55,359 nt of DNA from the NCBI GenBank assembly GCA_947037115.1, contig CAMQTN010000011.1, positions 1 through 55,359 on the forward strand. The letters run 5' to 3'. Within the stretch, counting starts at the first letter, position 1; the number at the start of each line of letters is the position of its first letter. A program made the position numbers and the translations under genes. The DNA is from an uncultured Lachnospiraceae bacterium (GTDB lineage: Bacteria; Bacillota; Clostridia; Lachnospirales; Lachnospiraceae). The notes below the pieces were generated by a model. The model was not told where the DNA came from. It saw only the letters and a program-made list of their open reading frames with translations, and searched no databases. This document shows positions 8,365 to 16,916 of this stretch, piece after piece.

Positions 8365-9463
8365 GGTTCTGTCCCTCCTTTATCATTTCAATAAAACGAT
8401 CAAACAAAAATCCGGAATCCTGCGGCCCAGGACATGCTTCCGGATGGAACTGCACCGTAAAGATATTCTTTCCCGTGTAGGAAAGTCCCTCGTTCGTGCC
8501 GTCGTTGACATTGATAAAGGCCGGCGTCGCCACCTTCGGATCCAGCTTGTCCATGTCTACCACATAACCGTGATTCTGGGAGGAAATGTAAACCCTGCCC
8601 GTTGCCAGATCCTTCACCGGGTGATTGCCGCCGCGGTGGCCGTATTTCATCTTAAAAGTGTCCGCACCCGTTGCCAACGCCATCAGCTGATGCCCCAGAC
8701 AGATGGCAAAAACCGGCGTATCAGACTCGTACAGTTTACGGATTTCTTCTATAATAGTTGTGCACTCCTTCGGATCGCCCGGGCCGTTGCTGAGCATAAT
8801 GCCGTCCGGCCTATCCGAAAGAATCTCCGCCGCCGAAGTCTGCGCCGGGTAAACCGTCACCTCACAGCCCCGCGCCGCGAGAGATTTTGCAATATTTCTC
8901 TTCATTCCCAGATCAAGGACTGCCACCCGCAGCCCCGCACCGTCATCCGAGAGAGAACCCGTCGCCGCAAACGTGTATTTTTCATCGCAGCTTACCCGCT
9001 CCACTACCTTGCCTGTCGTATATGCTTTTAACTGGGGAATGATTGTTTCAAGATCATAGTTTACATCGGTCGTGATCATACCGTTCATGGTACCTTTTTC
9101 ACGAAGGATTCTGGTGAGGGCTCTGGTGTCGATCCCGGCGATACCCGGCACACCGTGTTCCTCTAAGAATTGTTGAATGGAAATGTCACATCTGAAATTA
9201 CTGGGAATCCGTGATAGCTCCCGCACGATAAAGCCGTCCGGCCATGGCCTTCTCGATTCCATATCCTCCAGACATATCCCGTAGTTGCCAATCAGCGGAT
9301 AAGTCATACACACCGCCTGTCCCGCATAAGACGGATCCGTCAGCACTTCAAGGTAACCCGCCATTGAGGTGTTAAAAACAATCTCGCTGACAACCTCCTT
9401 CTGCGCCCCTATGTGACTGCCCTCAAACACCGTGCCGTCTTCCAAAATTAAGAATGATTTCAT
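8357..9463 (-). CDS. carA: Carbamoyl-phosphate synthase small (glutaminase) subunit
   Basis: Hydrolyses glutamine and passes ammonia to CarB. The N-terminal CPSase domain (SFLILEDGTVFEG, GYLEVLTDPSYAGQ) is followed by a class I glutamine amidotransferase domain with the nucleophile Cys in FAICLGHQL (near residue 255) and the His of QFHPEA. The frame opens at a GTG at 9484, but homologues begin at MKSFLILEDG, so the ATG at 9463 is preferred; it yields 368 residues. The ribosome site is weak. A good promoter lies about 75 bases upstream. No PyrR-type attenuator hairpin is evident in the short leader. Confidence 0.97.
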   Translation of the reverse strand: MKSFLILEDGTVFEGSHIGAQKEVVSEIVFNTSMAGYLEVLTDPSYAGQAVCMTYPLIGNYGICLEDMESRRPWPDGFIVRELSRIPSNFRCDISIQQFLEEHGVPGIAGIDTRALTRILREKGTMNGMITTDVNYDLETIIPQLKAYTTGKVVERVSCDEKYTFAATGSLSDDGAGLRVAVLDLGMKRNIAKSLAARGCEVTVYPAQTSAAEILSDRPDGIMLSNGPGDPKECTTIIEEIRKLYESDTPVFAICLGHQLMALATGADTFKMKYGHRGGNHPVKDLATGRVYISSQNHGYVVDMDKLDPKVATPAFINVNDGTNEGLSYTGKNIFTVQFHPEACPGPQDSGFLFDRFIEMIKEGQNHA

Positions 9464-9537
9464 CGTATACTCTATCCCTTTCACTAACTTGTTTCGTTTT
9501 TTATATCATTATGTACTTCCGCATCTATAATCGCCTC

Positions 9538-9566
9538 ATTATAGCACAAGCAAAAGGCAGCTTCAA
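9538..9566 (-). promoter_or_regulatory. Promoter of carAB
   Basis: TTGAAG (9566-9561) and a perfect TATAAT (9543-9538) are 17 bases apart on the minus strand. It lies between the stop of the A+T-rich nuclease gene and carA, so carAB can be transcribed independently of the inserted cassette. Confidence 0.75.
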
Positions 9567-9588
9567 CCGCGAAATCAGGGAACCTTTT

Positions 9589-10082
9589 CTAAATATCTGA
9601 ATACTTCTCATCCCTATTCTTCTCAAAAATAACCAGACTTCCGTTATAGCGCCTCATTAATTCCTTTTTCAAATTCTTAACAATTGGATCATTATGCAGA
9701 CGTGGAACAGAACTACAAACAATCCTCGCACAGATTCTCCTTTGAAGCCCCGCTCCATATCTGTCAATCGTTTCTTTTAATTGCTGAACTGCATGATAGA
9801 TATCGCTCCCTTTCAGCTCTACAAAAACTGCTGTTGGATTACCCGGTTCATAAATCATATACATAAAATCACATTTTTGTACATTTGCTTCTCCAAAAAT
9901 CATTCCTCCATCCACATGGTGCAAAGCAATCATACAGTTCCTATCATTTACAATATTATATCTTTTTTCTTTTCCTCGCAGACCGCATTCTTTCTGAAAT
10001 CTTTATAAACGATACATTTTTTCTTATTTTCACATACAAAACCATCATTTGCACAACATTCGTGCAGTTTATCACAAATCAT
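9589..10082 (-). pseudogene. Small PD-(D/E)XK-like nuclease, frameshifted; partner of the AAA ATPase
   Basis: The ATG at 10082 lies inside the end of the ATPase gene (11-base overlap), so translation is probably coupled. That frame runs MICDKLHECCANDGFVCENK to a lysine-rich EEKKK and then hits a stop. The downstream frame continues RYNIVNDRNCMIALHHVDGG to the stop at 9589. One extra A in the A6 run (plus-strand 9963-9968) joins them into about 164 residues. The core has Asp in KCDFMYMIY and Glu-Leu-Lys in AVFVELKGSD, followed by an amphipathic helix with QQL. This fits a PD-(D/E)XK nuclease fold (Holliday-resolvase or restriction type). The N-terminal Cys-rich stretch (CDKLHECC, VCEN, AVCEE) may bind metal. 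The break may be real decay, an assembly error, or -1 slippage on the A-run. Confidence 0.6.
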
Positions 10083-11397
10083 ATTTTATCTCCAGCACGT
10101 CTAACTTTTCAGCTTCTTCGTTAATTTTCTCCGAAATAGAATCTATTTCTATTGATTCTATCAGCCCGGACGATTGATCTATAATGTCCGTCAAAATCTC
10201 TTTCCTGTTTTCATCAATTTTATATGCTGAAATCTTTTGCGGTGCAATTCGAAGCTGTTTCTTGATGATTGCCTCTTCGTTTTTAAGCGCAACATGATTT
10301 TCAACAATTCCGGACTGTATTAACAAATTTGCCGAAGACAGAATATAGGGACTATGCGTCGTAACCAGAAATTTACTGTTAGTGGAATTCATCGTTAATG
10401 CTATAAATTCAACCATATGCCTCTGTGCCTCCGGATAAAGATGCGCCTCCGGCTCTTCCAGAACAACATATGCCTGCTTCCTTTCAAGAATAATGACAAA
10501 CAACAGCAGTAATATCCACAGGGATTCCTGTTGACCCGAAGAGCCATAAATCAACTTAACCCAATGCGTATCATCAAAATATAGTTTTTCGCCATCGGTA
10601 TCATTCACATAATCCGCTTTCAGTATATATTTAATCAGTTCTTTGGCTATATCAATATCCGTGTTTTTTATCTGTCCCTGTACCGTTTTCAAATAATCAC
10701 TTACTACACTGTCCAGCTTCGTCCCAAAACGTGTTCGAGTTATCCTTATTCTCTCTATAAATTCTTTCATTGACAAGTCAAGTGTTGAAATATCAATCAC
10801 ATCCAACTGATCCGATAACACTGACAAAAGGCTTCTTCCTGCCGGAATATATATAATGTCTTCACCAGATCCGAATATTTTGTTTGCCAATTCCGTAAAG
10901 TGAACCTTTATCTCATTTTTTAAATAGAGCTTATTGTTGAAGCTTGCGACAAAACTCATATTTGCCTGTGACCTGTTTTCTCTATAAATATTATATGCAT
11001 CAACAAGGGAGGCACGTATCTCTTTCTCCAAGCCATATGAAAACTTAAAAAAAGCATATCTTTCTTTTAAACTGATTGTTACTGACTGTCCGCTCAGATA
11101 GGAATAGGAAATTTCAAACGGAGACATATGTGTTGTTGTTCCAAAACATCCCATAAAATTCCTGCGGACATACTTCAGAAAATTAATATACAATTCGTTT
11201 GGATGTGTCTGCAAAAAGAAAGTATCCTGCAAAATAAAATCAACATAATAATCCCTTATCTTTTTACAAAAAAACAGAACCTTTCCAATCGTACTTTTTC
11301 CCGATGCCTGCGGGCCAATTATCATATTAATATTTTTATCTACGTCAATTTTAAGGTTATCTATCGGTCCAAAATTTCTTATTTGTAATACACTCAT
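10072..11397 (-). CDS. AAA (AAA_15/OLD-like) ATPase, probable defence protein
   Basis: A 441-residue ABC-like AAA ATPase related to the RecF/OLD group. It opens with LQIRNFGPIDNLKIDV and has Walker A GPQASGKST near residue 30. A long insert is followed by a signature-like region (YGSSGQQESLWILLLL), Walker B YVVLEEPEAHLYPEAQ, and the H-loop TTHSPYILSSANLL. The C-terminal ~90 residues (KNEEAIIKKQLRIAPQ onward) contain no recognisable TOPRIM motif. Such ATPases act as sensors in many phage-defence modules together with a separate effector. Here the overlapping downstream gene carries a PD-(D/E)XK-like core. The gene is visibly A+T-rich beside carA and trpA, pointing to transfer. The specific system could not be named. 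Confidence 0.75.
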   Translation of the reverse strand: MSVLQIRNFGPIDNLKIDVDKNINMIIGPQASGKSTIGKVLFFCKKIRDYYVDFILQDTFFLQTHPNELYINFLKYVRRNFMGCFGTTTHMSPFEISYSYLSGQSVTISLKERYAFFKFSYGLEKEIRASLVDAYNIYRENRSQANMSFVASFNNKLYLKNEIKVHFTELANKIFGSGEDIIYIPAGRSLLSVLSDQLDVIDISTLDLSMKEFIERIRITRTRFGTKLDSVVSDYLKTVQGQIKNTDIDIAKELIKYILKADYVNDTDGEKLYFDDTHWVKLIYGSSGQQESLWILLLLFVIILERKQAYVVLEEPEAHLYPEAQRHMVEFIALTMNSTNSKFLVTTHSPYILSSANLLIQSGIVENHVALKNEEAIIKKQLRIAPQKISAYKIDENRKEILTDIIDQSSGLIESIEIDSISEKINEEAEKLDVLEIKYDL

Positions 11398-11448
11398 TCA
11401 CTTCACCTTTCATTAAATAAGGCTGAAATCCTTTCCACATCATCGCTC

Positions 11449-11476
11449 ATTATATCATATTTTTATGATTTTACAA
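11449..11476 (-). promoter_or_regulatory. Promoter of the ATPase/nuclease cassette
   Basis: TTGTAA (11476-11471) and TATAAT (11454-11449) with a 16-base spacer lie about 50 bases before the ATPase start, after the trp terminator. Confidence 0.65.
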
Positions 11477-11536
11477 ACAAAAATGCCGTAACGCAAAGGG
11501 TAAATTCTCTTCATAAGAAAAAGCGGAATGCTTTAT

Positions 11537-11576
11537 AAAACGCCGCAAGACAGTTGATTCTTTCCTGTCCTACGGC
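11537..11576 (-). terminator. Terminator of the trp operon
   Basis: On the minus strand GCCGTAGGACAG (11576-11565) pairs with CTGTCTTGCGGC (11553-11542), 12 bp with two wobble pairs and an 11-base loop, followed by GTTTT. It lies shortly after the trpA stop codon. Confidence 0.75.
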
Positions 11577-11591
11577 ACAGATTTTTATACA

Positions 11592-12371
11592 CTATGATAC
11601 GTTTCTTACAGCCTCCACCATCTCCCGCACATACGCCCCCACATGCTCCGGCGCCCCTTTTCCGTACCTTTCTATCAGCTTCACAATCGCGGAGCCGACA
11701 ATCGCACCGTCGGAAATCCCGGCCATCTTCTGCGCCTGCTCCGGCGTGGAAATACCGAAACCGATGGCACAGGGAATATCCGTATTCTGCCTGACCACAT
11801 CCACGATCGACTTCAAATCCGTTTTAATCTCGCTTCTCGTTCCCGTCACGCCAAGGCTTGACACAATGTAGAGAAACCCTTCCGCCTCTTTGGCGATCAT
11901 GGCAATGCGGTTCTCGGAGGTGGGCGCAATCAGGGAAATCAGATCCACGCCGTGCTTGCGGGAGACAGGAAGAAACTCCTCCTTCTCCTCATAGGGCAGG
12001 TCAGGCAGGATCACGCCGTCCATCCCGGTCTCCTTACATGTCTCAAAAAACCGTTCCGCACCGTAGGAGAATACCACATTGACATAAGTCATAAACACCA
12101 TCGGCACGCTCACGTCCTTTCGAAGCTCCCTTACCATATCGAATATTTTATCAGTAGTGACTCCACCGGTCAACGCTCGCAGATTGGCTCCCTGAATGAC
12201 CGGCCCTTCCGCCGTCGGATCGGAAAAGGGAATCCCCAGCTCAACCAGATCCGCCCCGTTTTCCACCGCCGACCGCACACAGGCGGCAGTTGTGGCAAGA
12301 TCCGGGTCGCCGCAGGTGATAAAGGCGATAAAAGCCTTTTTATTTTCAAAAGCAGACGCTATCCTAGTCAT
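11592..12371 (-). CDS. trpA: Tryptophan synthase alpha chain
   Basis: Cleaves indole-3-glycerol phosphate to indole and glyceraldehyde 3-phosphate; indole is channelled to TrpB. A TIM barrel of 259 residues. The catalytic Glu lies in [19 protein letters not shown] and the Asp in [16 protein letters not shown], with the phosphate-binding GFGIS and [10 protein letters not shown] segments at the C-terminus. It is the last gene of the operon. Its start overlaps trpB by 8 bases and the ribosome site GGAGG lies within trpB. Confidence 0.97.
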   Translation of the reverse strand: MTRIASAFENKKAFIAFITCGDPDLATTAACVRSAVENGADLVELGIPFSDPTAEGPVIQGANLRALTGGVTTDKIFDMVRELRKDVSVPMVFMTYVNVVFSYGAERFFETCKETGMDGVILPDLPYEEKEEFLPVSRKHGVDLISLIAPTSENRIAMIAKEAEGFLYIVSSLGVTGTRSEIKTDLKSIVDVVRQNTDIPCAIGFGISTPEQAQKMAGISDGAIVGSAIVKLIERYGKGAPEHVGAYVREMVEAVRNVS

Positions 12372-13554
12372 GAATATCCTCCCCTCTGTAGCGCGCGATG
12401 GCGGCGCAGTCCTTGTCTCCCCTGCCGGAAATGGTGATCACGATAATCTGATCCCTCCCCATATCCGGTGCAATCTTTTCGGCATAGGCAACCGCATGAG
12501 CCGATTCAATGGCGGGAATGATGCCCTCTGTCCTCGACAGATATTCAAATGCCTCCACAGCCTCGTCGTCGGTAACAGGCACATACTCTGCCCTCCCGAT
12601 GTCGTGAAGGTGGGCGTGCTCCGGCCCGATGCCCGGATAGTCCAGCCCTGCGGAGATGGAGTAAACAGGGGCGATCTGCCCGTATTCATCCTGACAGAAA
12701 TAGGACTTCATGCCGTGGAAAATTCCCAGCTTTCCCGTGCTGACAGTGGCCGCCGTCTCGAGAGTGTCGATTCCTCTGCCCGCCGCCTCGCAGCCGATCA
12801 ACCGTACATCCTTATCTTCTATAAAATGGTAGAACGTGCCAATGGCGTTGGAACCGCCGCCCACGCAGGCGATCACCGCATCGGGAAGTCTCCCTTCCTT
12901 CTCCAGAATCTGTTCCCTGATTTCTTTGGAAATAACCGCCTGAAAATCCCTGACAATGGTGGGAAAAGGATGGGGCCCCATCACCGAACCGAGACAATAG
13001 TGGGTGTCCGCAATGCGGGAAGTCCACTCTCTCATGGCCTCGGACACCGCGTCCTTCAACGTAGCCGTTCCCGATTTCACGGGAATGACCTCCGCCCCCA
13101 GAAGCCGCATACGGTACACATTGAGAGCCTGTCGGATCGTGTCCTCCTCACCCATGAACACCACGCACTCCATCCCTAAGAGCGTCGCCGCCGTGGCTGT
13201 TGCAACTCCGTGCTGACCCGCGCCTGTCTCCGCAATCAGACGGGTCTTACCCATCTTTTTCGCAAGCAGCGCCTGCCCCAGCACGTTGTTGATCTTGTGG
13301 GCGCCTGTGTGGTTTAAGTCCTCTCTTTTCAGGTATATCTTCGCACCGCCCAGATTCTCCGTCATCTTCTTTGCAAAGTAGAGCCGTGAAGGTCTGCCCG
13401 CATAATCATTTAGCAGAGCCGTAAGCTCCTTGTTGAAGGCGCTGTCATTTTTTAAATGATTGTAGGCCTCCTCCAGTTCGATCACTGCATTCATCAACGT
13501 CTCGGGAATATACTGCCCCCCGTGAATGCCAAAACGCCCGTTATTATTTGTCAT
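12364..13554 (-). CDS. trpB: Tryptophan synthase beta chain
   Basis: Pyridoxal-phosphate enzyme that condenses indole with serine to give tryptophan. At 396 residues it is the TrpB1 type that pairs with TrpA. The PLP lysine is in HTGAHKINN, the glycine loop GGGSNAIG binds the PLP phosphate, and GAGQHGVA is present. It lies 90 bases after trpF. Confidence 0.98.
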   Translation of the reverse strand: MTNNNGRFGIHGGQYIPETLMNAVIELEEAYNHLKNDSAFNKELTALLNDYAGRPSRLYFAKKMTENLGGAKIYLKREDLNHTGAHKINNVLGQALLAKKMGKTRLIAETGAGQHGVATATAATLLGMECVVFMGEEDTIRQALNVYRMRLLGAEVIPVKSGTATLKDAVSEAMREWTSRIADTHYCLGSVMGPHPFPTIVRDFQAVISKEIREQILEKEGRLPDAVIACVGGGSNAIGTFYHFIEDKDVRLIGCEAAGRGIDTLETAATVSTGKLGIFHGMKSYFCQDEYGQIAPVYSISAGLDYPGIGPEHAHLHDIGRAEYVPVTDDEAVEAFEYLSRTEGIIPAIESAHAVAYAEKIAPDMGRDQIIVITISGRGDKDCAAIARYRGEDIHD

Positions 13555-13644
13555 AACTTTTGTCCTTCCTGTCCTTGATTCCTTTTATTCAGAAAATGTC
13601 GTTATCCCAGACATTCTCCAGCTTTAAACTTAGGGAAACATCTC

Positions 13645-14268
13645 TCACTTACTTCCCACACAGCGCACACGTTCTACAAACGCCCGCATCTTTTCCGGAT
13701 CTTTCTTCCCATCCGTTTCGATCCCCGAACTCACATCCACTGCATAGGGCCGCCATCGTCTGACTGCCTCGCCCACCGTGGCAGCGTCAAGCCCTCCCGC
13801 CAGAAAATAGGGTCGGTTCATCCGGGCAAGCAGTCCCCGGTCAAAAGCCTTTCCCGTACCGCCGCTTCCCGAATCCAACAGCACATAGTCCGCCGTGCTC
13901 GCCTGCGCCCTCTGAATGTCCTCCTCTCCATCAACACGAAAGGCCCTGATGATCGGCTTGTCGGTGCGCTCCCGCAGCCGCCCTATATAGGCCTCGTCCT
14001 CACTGCCGTGAAGCTGTACCAGATCAATCACGCCAGCCTCCAGCAAAGCTGCAATCTGCCCAATTTTTTCATTTACGAACACACCCACCGCCAAAATATC
14101 CGGGCACAGATGGTTTCTCAGTTCGGCTGCCTGCTCTGGTGATACATAACGCCTGCTTTTTTCAGCAAATACAAAGCCGATATAATCCGGGCACAGATGA
14201 TTTGCCGTTTCCACATCACAGGAGCGGGTCAGACCGCAGAGCTTAATCCTGATTCTGTCTTCGTTCAC
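13645..14268 (-). CDS. trpF: Phosphoribosylanthranilate isomerase
   Basis: Amadori isomerisation of phosphoribosylanthranilate to the carboxyphenylamino-ribulose phosphate. A 207-residue TIM barrel with the catalytic Cys in IKLCGLTR near the N-terminus and the catalytic Asp in VDVSSGIET near the C-terminus. VQLHGSED and FLAGGLDAATV are also typical. It is a separate gene, not fused to trpC. Confidence 0.96.
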   Translation of the reverse strand: MNEDRIRIKLCGLTRSCDVETANHLCPDYIGFVFAEKSRRYVSPEQAAELRNHLCPDILAVGVFVNEKIGQIAALLEAGVIDLVQLHGSEDEAYIGRLRERTDKPIIRAFRVDGEEDIQRAQASTADYVLLDSGSGGTGKAFDRGLLARMNRPYFLAGGLDAATVGEAVRRWRPYAVDVSSGIETDGKKDPEKMRAFVERVRCVGSK

Positions 14269-14349
14269 TGTTGTATCCGTCCTCCTGCCTGATCTGATAT
14301 TTCCCCTTGGTGAAAATGTAAATGATGCGGGTTCTAATTTATGTAAACC

Positions 14350-15132
14350 TTATTCCAACCCGCGCATTTTATGTAACGCCTGTTTTTTATCTGCCGACCG
14401 CATCAGTGCTTCTCCGACCAGCACCGCATTGGCGCCGATCTGGATCAACCGCTCCACATCCTCCGGCCCGCTCACGCCGCTCTCGGAGACAAACAGTACA
14501 CCCCGGGGGATCATACCGCGGAGCCTGCGGCTGTTCTCCGTATCCACCGTGAAGTCTTTCAGATTACGGTTATTCACGCCGATCATACGGGCGCCCGCCG
14601 CAAGCGCCCTCTGCACCTCCGCTTCGTCATGAGCCTCCACCAGCGCGGACAGACCAAGCGTCTCGCATACCGCCAGATACTCCTTCATCTGCGCCTCGCT
14701 TAAGATTGCACAGATCAGAAGAACGGCCGACGCTCCGAGCAGCTTCGCCTCATAAATCATGTATTCGTCCACGGTAAAATCCTTGCGCAGACAGGGAATG
14801 GAAACCGCCTCTGCAATCTCCCGCAAATAAGCATCGTCCCCCAGAAACCACTTTGGCTCCGTCAGCACCGAAATACAGTCCGCTCCCGCCGCCTCGTACT
14901 CTTTCGCAATCTGTAAATAAGGAAAGTCCGGCGCAATCAGTCCTTTTGAGGGAGACGCCTTCTTGCACTCGCAGATAAAGGAGATTCCCGGCTTCTGCAG
15001 GGCCTGTTCAAAATCAAATTTCCCCTTCGGCATAGATAACGCCCGTTCTCTAATTTCCGTCAGGGGCATCTCCTTTTTTGTCTGCTCCGTCCGATATCTG
15101 GCGTGCTCCGCCAATTGATCCAAAATGTTCAT
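14350..15132 (-). CDS. trpC: Indole-3-glycerol phosphate synthase
   Basis: Ring closure and decarboxylation to indole-3-glycerol phosphate. A 260-residue TIM barrel with the family segments ICECKKASPSKGLI, LTEPKWFLGDDAYL, PCLRKDFTVDEYMIYEA, GVNNRNLKDFTVD and ESGVSGPEDV; the Lys/Glu catalytic residues are present. A strong GGAGG stands before the ATG. It lies between trpD and trpF. Confidence 0.97.
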   Translation of the reverse strand: MNILDQLAEHARYRTEQTKKEMPLTEIRERALSMPKGKFDFEQALQKPGISFICECKKASPSKGLIAPDFPYLQIAKEYEAAGADCISVLTEPKWFLGDDAYLREIAEAVSIPCLRKDFTVDEYMIYEAKLLGASAVLLICAILSEAQMKEYLAVCETLGLSALVEAHDEAEVQRALAAGARMIGVNNRNLKDFTVDTENSRRLRGMIPRGVLFVSESGVSGPEDVERLIQIGANAVLVGEALMRSADKKQALHKMRGLE

Positions 15133-15176
15133 GTGCTACCTCCATATTGAAACGGCATCCTTTGCCGGTTCTCCGT

Positions 15177-16214
15177 CTACGCTTCAGCCTCGGCATCTGG
15201 CCGGCTGCTCACCTCGATCAAGCGATCCAGCGTCTCGTTCGCCTTCCCGGAATCGATCAGCTCCGCCGCCAGCTTCACGCCTGCCTCCATACTCTCCGCC
15301 TTACCCGCAATGTAGAGGCCTGCCCCCGCGTTCAACAGCACCGCGTTTCTCTTGTGCCCCTTTTCTCCCTGCAGGATCGCCCGTGTAATCTTCGCGTTCT
15401 CCTCCGGCGTTCCGCCCTCCAGATCGGCTTTGGTACAGCGGGCAAAACCAAACTGCTCCGGCGTGATGGTGTAGGATTTAAACCAGCCGTCCTTGAACTC
15501 GCAGACCGTCGTGGGTGCGCTCATGGAAATCTCGTCCAGCTTATCCTGCCCGTACACCACCATACCACGTTTCACGCCCAGACTGATCAACACCTGTGCA
15601 AGGGGTTCCACCAGATACTCGTCGTACACGCCAAGAAGCTGCATTTTGGGACTGCCCGGATTGGTCAGCGGGCCGAGGATATTAAAAACGGTGCGAAATC
15701 CCAGCTCCTTGCGGATGGCTCCCACATATTTCATGGATGTGTGGTATTTCTGCGCGAAGAAGAAGCACATGCCAGCCTCCGCAAGCAGTTCCCTACAGCG
15801 CGCTGGGCTTTGATTTATATTTACGCCAAGCGCTTCCAGACAGTCCGCCGTCCCGCACTTGGAAGAGGCCGCACGGTTTCCGTGCTTTGCCACCTTCATG
15901 CCGCCCGCCGCGCACACCAGCGCAGAAGTGGTTGAAATGTTAAAGCTCTGGGCATTGTCTCCGCCGGTTCCCACAATCTCAAAGATATCCATATCCGTCT
16001 CTACTTTTACAGCGTGATCCCGCATGGCCGCCGCGCACCCAGCGATCTCGTCGGTGGTCTCCGCCTTTGCGCTTTTGGTGGAGAGGGCCGCAAGAAAAGC
16101 GGCGTTCTGGGTGAGAGAAGTCTCCCCGCTCATAATCTCGTTCATCACGGTGTATGCCTCATCGTAAGTTAAGTCCTCTTTGTTTACAATTTTAACGATC
16201 GCTTCCTTAATCAT
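15177..16214 (-). CDS. trpD: Anthranilate phosphoribosyltransferase
   Basis: Transfers phosphoribose from PRPP to anthranilate. A 345-residue homodimeric enzyme with the PRPP loop [15 protein letters not shown] near residue 80, [15 protein letters not shown], and [11 protein letters not shown]. It is a stand-alone trpD, not fused to the trpG glutaminase. Gaps to trpG and trpC are short, consistent with one transcript. Confidence 0.97.
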   Translation of the reverse strand: MIKEAIVKIVNKEDLTYDEAYTVMNEIMSGETSLTQNAAFLAALSTKSAKAETTDEIAGCAAAMRDHAVKVETDMDIFEIVGTGGDNAQSFNISTTSALVCAAGGMKVAKHGNRAASSKCGTADCLEALGVNINQSPARCRELLAEAGMCFFFAQKYHTSMKYVGAIRKELGFRTVFNILGPLTNPGSPKMQLLGVYDEYLVEPLAQVLISLGVKRGMVVYGQDKLDEISMSAPTTVCEFKDGWFKSYTITPEQFGFARCTKADLEGGTPEENAKITRAILQGEKGHKRNAVLLNAGAGLYIAGKAESMEAGVKLAAELIDSGKANETLDRLIEVSSRPDAEAEA

Positions 16215-16290
16215 GATATTCTTTCCTTTCTATCTTTTTCCCTCGTGTTGACCCGTTACTCTGTCTTTTCTTTCCACTTCTCCCTTCACC

Positions 16291-16857
16291 TTACAGACCC
16301 ATGAAGTTCGCAAGCATCTGTTTCCCCTCCGGCGTCATGATGGATTCCGGATGAAACTGCACCCCATATATGGGATATTCCCGATGCTGCACCGCCATCA
16401 CTTCCCCGTCTGCGGTTTCCGCCACCACCCTCAGACAGTCCGGAATTGTCCCTTTGTCCGCCGCCAGCGAATGATAGCGCGCCACCTTCGTCCTTTCAGA
16501 GCAGCCCTGAAACAGCGGGCATGCCCTGTCAAACGTAATCTCCGACTGTTTGCCGTGCATCAGCTCCTTCGCGTAGGTGACTGTAGCCCCGTAAGCCGCA
16601 CAGATGGCCTGATGGCCAAGACAGACCCCCAGCGTAGGTATCTCCTTTCCAAGCGTTTTTGCCGCCTCTATGATCACGCCTGCATTTTCCGGCCTTCCCG
16701 GCCCCGGCGAGAGGATAATGCGGTCGGGGCCCAATGCCCGGATCTCTCCCACGCTCATTTCATCATTTCTGATCACCCGTATATCCGGCGAGATTTCGCC
16801 AACCATCTGATAAAGATTATAGGAAAAGCTGTCATAGCTATCTATCAATAAGATCAT
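16291..16857 (-). CDS. trpG: Anthranilate synthase glutaminase component
   Basis: Class I glutamine amidotransferase that feeds ammonia to TrpE. It begins MILLIDSYDSFSYNL; the nucleophile Cys79 is in LGVCLGHQA, the oxyanion segment is SPGPGRPENAG, and the catalytic His-Glu is in VQFHPESIMT. The open frame extends upstream to 16920, but AGGAGG directly before the ATG at 16857 marks the start; 188 residues is normal. In related bacteria this subunit may also serve para-aminobenzoate synthase; the operon position says tryptophan. Confidence 0.95.
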   Translation of the reverse strand: MILLIDSYDSFSYNLYQMVGEISPDIRVIRNDEMSVGEIRALGPDRIILSPGPGRPENAGVIIEAAKTLGKEIPTLGVCLGHQAICAAYGATVTYAKELMHGKQSEITFDRACPLFQGCSERTKVARYHSLAADKGTIPDCLRVVAETADGEVMAVQHREYPIYGVQFHPESIMTPEGKQMLANFMGL

Positions 16858-16916
16858 GTTTTCCTCCTGTCCGAAACCTGCTGTTTCTGCAGTCTGTTCC
16901 TCCCCGCATGTGAAAC

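Noticed and set aside
9485..9588. AAAAGG...CCTTTT hairpin as a terminator of the ATPase/nuclease cassette
   Set aside because: The arms are short with a long loop, and the sequence coincides with the carA promoter spacer; evidence is too weak.
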